From Trichoplax adhaerens (Eukaryota > Placozoa > Uniplacotomia > Trichoplacea > Trichoplacidae), in NCBI RefSeq assembly GCF_000150275.1, contig NW_002060962.1:800363-830997 (forward strand): 30,635 nt of DNA, written 5' to 3'. The number at the start of each line of letters is the position of its first letter. Position 1 is the stretch's first letter. This document shows, piece after piece, positions 22,514 to 30,635 of the stretch. Both the position numbers and the translations under genes were made by a program. Below the pieces are notes generated by a model. That model was not told the DNA's origin and ran no database searches. It was given only the letters and a program-made list of their open reading frames with translations.

Positions 22514-24363
22514 ATGCATAAATCCACCGTTGATCCCGGCAAATTAAGCTTTGATGAAAGGAAAAGAAATATTGATGACGCTATTAAATGGTTGTGTAGC
22601 GAATTTGTAAGTCGTCTAATACTGATCGTTACAATAATAAACACAAGTGTGCAGTAAGCGAGAAGGAAAATTTTTTAATGAATAGGAATAATTGAGCCAA
22701 GCTTATTTGCCCTAGTGTCTATATCGATAGACAGTAGGTTAAACTAGAGTTTATCATGTCAGCCATCACTTATTTTAAACGGCTTATTGTACCCTGTACG
22801 CTGGTACTTTTGCAATTTCTCTTCACCTTATCATAACAACAGGATATTTTATTTGACTGTAGCACTCTAGTAGTGTACTGTACAGTAAAGTAATGTCTCG
22901 CAATTATGAATTATCGTACACTATATTAATAACGATATCAAACCTGGTACTGATGACATCCCTTTACTTTTATGATCAATCCATTGACTATGTTCCAACT
23001 ATACTGTAGATCATAACGAAATCTGTTTTACTGTCAATCCAATTCTATTCGTTAATTAAAGACTTTTATATTACAACGATAACTTCCGTGTAGTATGACT
23101 TTGGAAAGACAATTCATACGGTACAATACAGTACAGTAATAACCCAATCAACAATAAACAAAATGTCTCACCAAATTCAACAGTACTATTCATAATTGAC
23201 GATGATGGTAAAATGGTAAACCTAGATGAACTACAGCAATAATTGACGAATATTTACTGATGGATAAGATATACTATTCAATTAAATTACACGCCAATTA
23301 AATAAGCTAACTATTCACGTTGATACTCGTTGACACTTGGTTCCATTGATTAAAATAGGAGTGCAGTAATTTATTTACGTGTAATCGAAGAGTATGGTGC
23401 TAATGTTAGCTAATATGCTCGTATCAAAGTATTCGCATATCCACCCCTATCTTGCTACCTGAACTAATTTTCAAATTTCTTATTGCTCGTTAATAATAAT
23501 GATGTATTAACATTGCGATACTGAAACGGAGCAAATTTCGCTACTTTAGAGAGCTTGCCGATTACTTGAAAATGCAAATCGTTGCAGTTTGAATGACACT
23601 AGCACTCTTAGTAATAACAAGATTGTGTGTGAGTGTGCATGTTACAGTACATACGTACTCTGATATGCGAGTACATAAATTAAAAATTAGTAAAAGTACG
23701 AGTAAGGTCCATGAGGAACTCGAAATCTTAAATACGCCCGGGTGCACTAGTTATTATAGAAAATACTGTAGATATGAAATAAAAATTTCACAATACTATT
23801 GATTGTATTTCTGATTCATCTACTGGTCAAGATAATAGCAGATAAGTAAAAATTCCTAATTTTACGAGATCCTAGGTATTAAGTATATGTATGATATAAA
23901 CGCTTATAAAGTCCATTTTAGTTGACCTGTATTTTTACAATTTCATTTGTAACATCAATCTACTGTAGTAGACTTTATGTCAGACACGCAATTACTCAGC
24001 ATTGAAGTAGATAACACTTCTAACCAACAGTAGAGCAGACGGTAGATTATGATCTGCTGAGACATCTGGTAACTAATTTTGAGAATATCATTGACGTTTA
24101 AGCTTAATTTGATGTTATCTGTCTAGGAATCATTATCGAAACAAAGCAGAGATTTAAAGATACAATTTACTAGTTTACAAGCCGATATTGAATGTGAAAA
24201 AAAAATTCAACGTAAAGAAAACCGGCAACAACTTACCAAAACAGTCTATGAACCATTTAAGGAAGTTGATCTCGATAGTAGGGCAAATAAAGGAAGCAAG
24301 TTAACAAGCCCTTCTGGTACTATAAGACGTCAACTAAAGTCACGTAGCGTTCTATATAATTGA
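22514..24363 (+). CDS. FAM167: FAM167-family small coiled-coil protein
   Basis: Two exons, 22514-22606 and 24127-24363, join in phase 0 (TTT|GTAAGT and GTCTAG|GAA) to 109 codons ending in TGA. Exon 1 ends with RNIDDAIKWLCSEF. Exon 2 opens with ESLSKQSRDLKIQFTSLQ and continues as a charged helix. This matches the conserved core of animal FAM167A/B: an IDEAIAWLRKEL-type helix followed by a heptad-like coiled coil and a basic-polar tail ending near an S-R-R-F-S type motif, here KSRSVLYN. The human proteins are about 163-214 residues; this one lacks most of their variable N-terminal region. FAM167A is reported in immune signalling in vertebrates, but a role here is unknown. The gene is divergent from bystin and convergent with the methyltransferase gene. 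The start ATG is the first in the open frame; the frame extends upstream without another ATG. Confidence 0.82.
22607..24126 (+). other. Single intron of the FAM167-family gene
   Basis: This 1520-bp GT-AG intron begins GTAAGTCG and ends TCTGTCTAG. It contains TACTGTA-type palindromes (for example 22876-22887) and two small open frames near 23562-23802 on opposite strands, neither with a recognisable domain. Confidence 0.75.
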
Positions 24364-26743
24364 GTTCAGTAGAACTATTGACAGTCAACTGAATTTATTC
24401 CAAATTTGGTGTCCTGATGATTTATTTATAACTGTATTATGAGCTAATGCCTGAAATATGAAATATGTTAAAAAATAGATGTAACGGTTAATGACACTAT
24501 GTAGGTATCTCTTATACGAAAGAGGAGATAGCTTCAGTCTTTTGCTTCCAACACTTACTAAAAATCTCATTACACTTGGATATGGCTTTAAAATTCTAAA
24601 TTGAAGTAGCCAACGGTACCGAAGTAACTTGTTTAGTGTGGAATTTTTACTTTTTGTAGAGGAAGCCATTTTTCGCTCTCAAAATTTTATATCAAAAGTA
24701 ATTACATTGTTGATAGAAACTGATTACATTATACGTATATTAATTATTTGGGCTTAAATTAAATTCTACTTTGATCGTAATTATACTGATGCTTACATAA
24801 TCGTAAGTAGTTTTTGAATCCCTCAATATATTGCGTCCTGGTCGAAAGTCCTTGAATTAATTGGGATCAACACAGATACGTGTGGACGTCCAATACACAT
24901 GGGTGCATCATGCAGGTAGCGGTTTGCAGAGTGCGTTTTGCATTTTTGCTCAAAATGAAAACTTTATGCTTTATAAAGTACGGTTTAAAAAATGAAAATA
25001 TGTTTGTTAAACAAAGCTATCGATTTTGAATATTTCTTTCAACTTTATCAATTTATCTGAATTATAACCTGTAAGGATAATGCATTATAATTATAATAAG
25101 TGTACATTTTTTGGAAACTCACGTTGTATCAAAAAAAGTGTTAAAATGGATGTGTATAAATTTTATACAGTTATAGCTTTAAAGGTCATAAACTATATTT
25201 TTTTATTTTAAATGATGCAACAATGCTGTGATATAAATAATTTGTAAAGGGATATAATTTGAGTATTGTAATTTGCTAGGCATAGCATTCTATGTAAATA
25301 CTTGGTATATGTCACTAATCATAATTATTATTGTGCTTTACTAACCACAAAACTCCTATACTGCTATTTATACTACACTAGTAAAAATAAATTTGAAACA
25401 TTTTCAGCTTTTTATATGCAATAAAATTGGTTACTTGTACTCGCGATATATATATTGAATAGTGAATAGCTTTTGAAAGGCGCAGATTATAGTAAGCATA
25501 ACTTTTACTGTACCTTAATTGTTCACAGTCTGATCTAATTTTAATTTTACAACTGTGTGATAATAATAATGGTGAGGCATAACTATTACTGTGAAATTGA
25601 AAAAGGTCATCAAAGGTTTGGATGATAATGAAGGCAACAAATGAAGTTAATGAAGTCCTTAACTTAATCCTCATTATTGCTTGGCGTCATGCTGCTTCAG
25701 AACTCAGCAGGGAGTATAAAAATTGGACGTAGAATATTTATTTGACATTTGCCTACTGCTTTAAAATGTTTTTTCTTGATTATAACTATCTCGCATGTTG
25801 CTCAATTAAGGGATCTATTATCATCAGAGATAAAATATCACACTTAAAATATACAAACATTAACAGACCATAAAGAAATAAAGTAAAAAATCGCATTGTC
25901 TGCATGATTACTTTGTACTTTGTTATATTTGTAAGCACGCAAACGGTATGCTATGGCGAATATACGACTATCACCGATAGCAAAAATATGAGTAGAAAGA
26001 ATAACTGTATTTCTCTTTATGCCGAAAAGTGATCATTTCAAGTTCAGAATTTAATTTATTATATTGAAATGAGATATGCATTGCCCTAAATGCGTTTCTA
26101 CGGTGTGCAGACATTTCTAGATAATGTATAAAAATATAAGACTCCTTTGCATATCATATGCAATAGTAGATTATCGTATTGCAGTTAACCTTGATGAGAT
26201 ATTTGCCTTCGTATTTTAAATACATGTATTGAAACTCAGGGTATGATACCATGAAGAAAGAAAATTTTCGTAAAAGAAGGTTAAATTACGTTATCATTAA
26301 TTTGTTTTATGACACTGTAACTTGCAACATTGAACAATACAAATAAATTTCGATAAATTGGCATGATCAGTTTCTGATACAAGAACAATTGGACGCATAA
26401 TTAATAATTATCTCACGTAGTATAAAAAAATTTTATCCTATAAATAGGCACTTTACGGTATATTGATAACTGCTTCAACTTCCATCGACTTATCAAATCC
26501 TCCGTCATGCTACTACAAAGTGCGGATGAGTTTAGAATATGTAACTCTACCAGTTAGCAGGAATATTTCCTGTATTAAAATTATATGTGAACGATAGGCT
26601 AATCCAGTATTGGTAAAGGATTCCATTTATCTAAGTAAATTTACTACTTTTAGTTATCAAACTGTAGATGACGTATAAAATCTTAACTGTAATCATGCAG
26701 TATTTTTTCAATTTATCGGAGGTATTGTAATCAAAATGCAGTA
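24364..26743. other. Convergent intergenic region
   Basis: The FAM167-family gene and the methyltransferase gene end into this 2.4-kb space from opposite sides. Minus-strand frames of 94 codons (24385-24669) and 98 codons (25378-25674) are present. The first begins MASSTKSKNSTLNKLL and has a donor-like GTAAGT inside, but it has no downstream exon before the FAM167 stop and no domain I recognise. An AATAAA on the plus strand at 25386-25391 is about 1 kb past the FAM167 stop, too far to assign with confidence. Confidence 0.45.
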
Positions 26744-29272
26744 TTAATTGTTTGGACTCTGCGCATAAATTTGAACTCCACCAATTGTATTCGTATCATA
26801 TAGGCTCTTCATGCCATCGTAGAAATCTTGCAAAGAATTTACAGTTTCTTCTCCAAAGGATGCACAGTTTTGTGCACGCTCATTAGCAAAAACTTCTGCA
26901 CGATTTGTAACGAATTTAATCCAGCTTGAGGTAACATTTAGAATCTGTTAGATTAAAGAATTATAGATATAATATTCCGTAGTGCTATTAAAATTAGTAT
27001 TTTCAACCAAGAACTAAGCTATAAATGCGCCATGTTACCTCAATATTAATAAATCCAGCATCAACTAGATATTTACGATATTCCTCTATAGTAGGAAGAT
27101 CGTCAATGAATAATATTTCTCTTTCATTTTCGGTAACGGGACCCTTTTGATAAAAGTCTTCTATATAGCTAAAGATAAGGTAAACACAGTTAAGGTTAAG
27201 ATTTATTTAGTTTTCCTACATTGTAATTTTATATCTTGACGTACATTTTCCCACCCTTCTTTAGCATAGTAAACAGTTTTTCGAATAGGCCAGCTTTATC
27301 TTCTATATGATTAACTGCCAGCCAGCTAACAGCACAATCGAAGTAGTTCGAATCTGAAGTCATAATGTCAATAAAAGGTAAAGTATGAGTAGAATTTCGA
27401 AATTAAAAATATTTAAAGTGGAAAATTCAGAGCTGTAGTAGGTCTAATGTTGCATACGTATAAAGTTAATCTTATGGATGTTATAGTATCATGCTGTATA
27501 TTGTAAAAACGAATTTCCAGTTGCTATTGTGTTTTAGTTTTTTCCTTATAACCAGTAAAATACAGCACTTGCCATTATTTGGATTATAATTATTACACCA
27601 ATAAGAACTTAACTTCTACAGAGATACTGATATAAGTAATAAAGTATTTAGTCTACGAATGCGTAATTTTGATTACTTATTAACTATTCGTTAAAGTATC
27701 AACAACATGAAGCTGATACAGTAACGTATTTAAGGTTTTTCGTAAGAATTATCGACAAGGAATATTTATATGCTATCTAAATTTAGTAACATGGTCTACT
27801 TGATATTTTACCTGTGTCCAGTTTGTAAATATCTTGCCTAACATGATCAATTCGATCGGATAGGCCACAGCGATTGGTAAGATCTGCTGCAATTTTATTC
27901 AAGTCCTCTTGAATTTCGACTGCCTTAACACGGCAACGACTTTTGCTTGCAAGGTGACGAGCTGGACCACCAATTCCTGAGCCAAAATCAAGTACTTGAA
28001 AGGTTTTACTGCACAAATTAAGTAATGGTTATTCATAATCGGTTTAAATAAACTTGAGCAGAAATTTTGCAGTATGTTGAATCTAGCCAGTATTTGTAAA
28101 GTTTGCTATAAGTAGAGTTAATTTACGAACAATTTACAACCGTTTGCTATCTTGCTCAAAACTATCATTGAAGTTGCATAGAAATTGATTTAAAGGGGCA
28201 TCGCAATATTTTAGCAAGTAACATTGATGCGATAGGTGAAATTCCTGTTAACAGTCATTCGTATTTTCAGCTTTTATATTAGATGTGAAGTTATAGTGGT
28301 GTGATTAATCGATTTTATTACAGTAGTATTATTAGAGTAAGGCGTAAACGGTACAACGTTCATCTTTTATTAGAAGAGGTGTATTGATTGTTATATTTTT
28401 CTTGTCTTTACTAGTATATCTGCGTATCTCAAACATAACTAAGATTGCCGTTATTCAGTGGCAAGCGTTCTAGAGTCAGGGCCTCAGAGATTACTTAATA
28501 AACCTTACATTAAACAATTTTTTTTAAAGTCTCCACTAGTGTCTAATTGATTTTCACCCCCAAAATTGAAAGAATGAAGATGTTATCTGAAATCTATCTA
28601 TCGTTCGGTTTGTGAAGCCTACGTCTAAATTCAACTAAAGGATAACATCATACTTTATCTGTAATTTTTCGATGCAATCGTCAACAGCTTTAGTACCATA
28701 GTAGTGATAATTATCGAACTTTGAGACTTGCTCCACGGTTAGCTTACTACCAGTAAATCCAGCCTGTAATTAAAGCATTGTATTCAGGTAACTGTACATA
28801 GTTTGAAGGAGTGAGTTACGTAAAATGCAGTTCTAAAAACAAATGAAAAATTACATTTTCTAGTTGTTTGTAAATGCGGTTGGGATTGAAGTCTAGATTA
28901 GAAAATAAAGTGCAATATCTTAATAAAATATCAGATAAGTTTCCGATAGGATATAACATGTTCTATAGATACATAAATCACTTGATTAAACATATATTGG
29001 TACTGCCGATAAATCAATGCAGCCTATTTCGAAAGAGCGTAAAGTCATGTCGCATTTGCTGTCTATCGAAAGGTGAGCTTTTAAGCTTATGAAGTATCGG
29101 TGTACACCTACTAAAGTTAAAAAAACTTTTTATGTTTCAGTAACATTAACTATTTCAAGGAGATACAATACTAGTAGTATAAGATTAATGGTCCAAACTT
29201 AGCTCGTTCTCACTTACACAGTTTCATGCTTTTAAAGTGAATATCGTCCTCTGCTGTTTTTAAATTCTCCAT
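26744..29272 (-). CDS. Class I SAM-dependent methyltransferase
   Basis: Seven minus-strand exons join in phase to 279 codons: 29272-29218, 28892-28855 (38 nt), 28763-28654, 28008-27812, 27353-27245, 27168-27039 and 26944-26744 (stop TAA). All junctions are GT-AG. The Rossmann methyltransferase core is clear: motif I VLDFGSGIGG (73-82) for SAM binding, an acidic residue after strand 2 (E99 in VKAVEIQ), D127 in VRQDIY, and the strand-4 region YFDCAVSWLAVNHI (137-150). FTGSKLTVEQVSKFDNYHYYG (35-55) precedes it as a family-specific cap-like segment. The C-terminal part (LPTIEEYRKYLVDAGF, about 194-209, then a helical tail) is typical of small-molecule enzymes. The layout resembles prokaryotic-type sarcosine/dimethylglycine N-methyltransferases and related type 11 enzymes. 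The substrate is not known, so no gene symbol is given. Start: no earlier in-frame ATG close upstream. The gene looks intact. Confidence 0.9.
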
Positions 29273-30635
29273 AATGCGTGAAAGAAAATGATCACAATTT
29301 TGGGGGATAATATCGGAACAATTGATTGTCGTAGGTTAATCTTTTTTATAGTTAAAATAAACGATGTATTGTAAGCTATACTGATTATTATCTATGATTT
29401 ACTTATTTTACCACTATTATGATGGTAATATAATTGTATTTTTTATTCAAGAAAGTCAATGCAGCACATGTTGCTCTAGGTGAATATCATGTCGACATCA
29501 AGGACTTGTAATGTTTCGATTATAGTGTATTGGTGTTTAGTTACTATAATTTAAGGCTATTTCTAATGTGTACTTTGATAGTTTATACTACTATGATTTA
29601 ACTTTACATTGCTGTAGTTCTACGAGTTAAACGATTGCATAAATCATGGATGGATGATAAATATGCTCACGTACGTGGATATTGTATATTACTATTCTTA
29701 AATTAGGTTTTCGGTGTCGTTTTATTTTTTAACAATGAACTGTATATAAATTAGAATATTAATTACCGTGCATATCTACCATTATATAGTGCACTTGAAC
29801 TTGGCTTATTTTTCAATTAACAAGTGACTATCACATGACAATCTTCCCTTAACGTGTTTTCTCTAATAATTAATTTTTAAGCCTATAATTTTTGCTAAAA
29901 GAATTCGGATACTGATACTGGATTTATTGAATTATAGAAAATTCTCTTAGAAGTCTCTGATTTAACAAAATAGATACAAAGTGGCGTTCAGCATCTTTTA
30001 GGAGGGGGAAGGGAGAGGGAAATTTATACTGTACAATTAACACTGGCAATTGAACTTATTACATGCTAAGGGTAATGCCTTGAATGACTCTTTCATAAAG
30101 AATTAACTTTCATATATTCATATTCACAAATTAAAGCGCTAATTTGGGTAATATTTCATGCTAATAAGGAATTGATGGTTGCTAATTTACCGTAGTTTTG
30201 CCTGAATTGATCCCTGATAAGTATAGTTTACTGATCGCGACGTTATTATGCTACCCATTAGCGTAAATGAGACAACTGTTTTCGAGTGCAAGTATGATAG
30301 TTGGCCTTATTATTTGGAAACCATCTTTCTTTAGCCAGTCTCTGTATTACTATAATAGTATGAATGTATATCGTACAGTACTTCTACTGAGAGTCGATAT
30401 TTGATTGTGTCAAATGATTCATTACCTCCTTGATGTAAAAATTGACTACTGTATGAATAAATCAATTGAATAATAATATACTGTACGTTATTTTAAAATG
30501 CGCATTCCGGCTATTCTGTATCATAGCCGGCTAATACTGTAGGCGTATATAATCATATTAACCTTGACAATTGTAGGATTGTGCTGTAGTATGAGTACGC
30601 TAGCCAATCCTACTGTGCTATACTGTACTGTCATA
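29273..30635. other. Upstream flank of the methyltransferase gene; no gene seen
   Basis: No exon-like block was found on either strand. The region should contain the methyltransferase promoter. At its right end TACTGTA-type words recur (30360-30380, 30475-30485, 30620-30633). Confidence 0.5.
30507..30530. repeat. Perfect 8-bp stem with 8-nt loop
   Basis: 'ccggctat' (30507-30514) and 'atagccgg' (30523-30530) are exact reverse complements around an 8-nt loop. The GC-rich stem stands out in AT-rich DNA and could form a hairpin in either strand. It is not followed by a T tract. Confidence 0.75.

Noticed and set aside
24385-24669. 94-codon minus-strand frame starting MASSTKSKNSTLNKLL
   Set aside because: No recognisable domain, no joining exon before the convergent FAM167 stop, and composition typical of chance frames in AT-rich DNA.
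27783-28016. Single-exon reading of the methyltransferase starting at the ATG near 28016
   Set aside because: That ATG lies within the intron upstream of the acceptor at 28009; the conserved N-terminal exons join in phase only when the acceptor is used.
28874-29092. 72-codon plus-strand frame
   Set aside because: It lies mostly in the methyltransferase introns 1 and 2, antisense to the 38-nt microexon, with no domain.

Overview
The window looks like AT-rich nuclear DNA from an early-branching animal. Its genes are split by many short GT-AG introns (several only 70 to 150 bp), and the proteins are recognisably metazoan: a near full-length bystin, a FAM167-family protein and a class I SAM methyltransferase. 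Intron density, base composition and gene spacing would fit a placozoan such as Trichoplax, but that is a guess from general character, not from a marker gene. No single open reading frame is long, because the real genes are mosaics of small exons; the exon structures below were assembled by hand from reading frame, splice sites and phase.

Left part (1-16.6 kb): no complete gene was found. This stretch is a succession of old, diverged tandem arrays with different periods: about 86 bp (130-1320), about 115 bp (2385-2720), about 97 bp with ankyrin-like codons (3440-4110), about 188 bp (4580-4930), about 155-165 bp (5320-5830), a composite 166/285 bp array (8770-10660) and about 125 bp (11600-12190). 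Between them lie an isolated minus-strand exon resembling the start of a sorting nexin 17-type protein (7828-7887), coding-like minus-strand fragments (7410-7600), a possible small inverted-repeat element (12317-12420), an ankyrin-like relic (13985-14233) and a block with two minus-strand open stretches (15487-15958).

Right part (16.6-29.3 kb): three supported genes. Bystin (BYSL) runs on the minus strand from 20782 to 16673 in 12 coding exons that join in phase to 434 codons. A FAM167-family gene runs on the plus strand from 22514 to 24363 in two exons (109 codons). The two are divergent, and the 1.7 kb between them holds a roughly 200-300 bp tandem repeat plus two near-identical 106 bp copies. 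A methyltransferase gene runs on the minus strand from 29272 to 26744 in seven exons (279 codons), convergent with the FAM167 gene. The last 1.3 kb shows no gene.

The three genes do not form an obvious pathway: bystin acts in 40S ribosomal subunit biogenesis, FAM167 proteins are small coiled-coil proteins, and the methyltransferase is a small-molecule-type enzyme of unknown substrate. The most unusual aspects are the repeat mosaic, the orphan sorting-nexin-like first exon and the intron-rich methyltransferase whose closest-looking relatives are prokaryotic-type enzymes.
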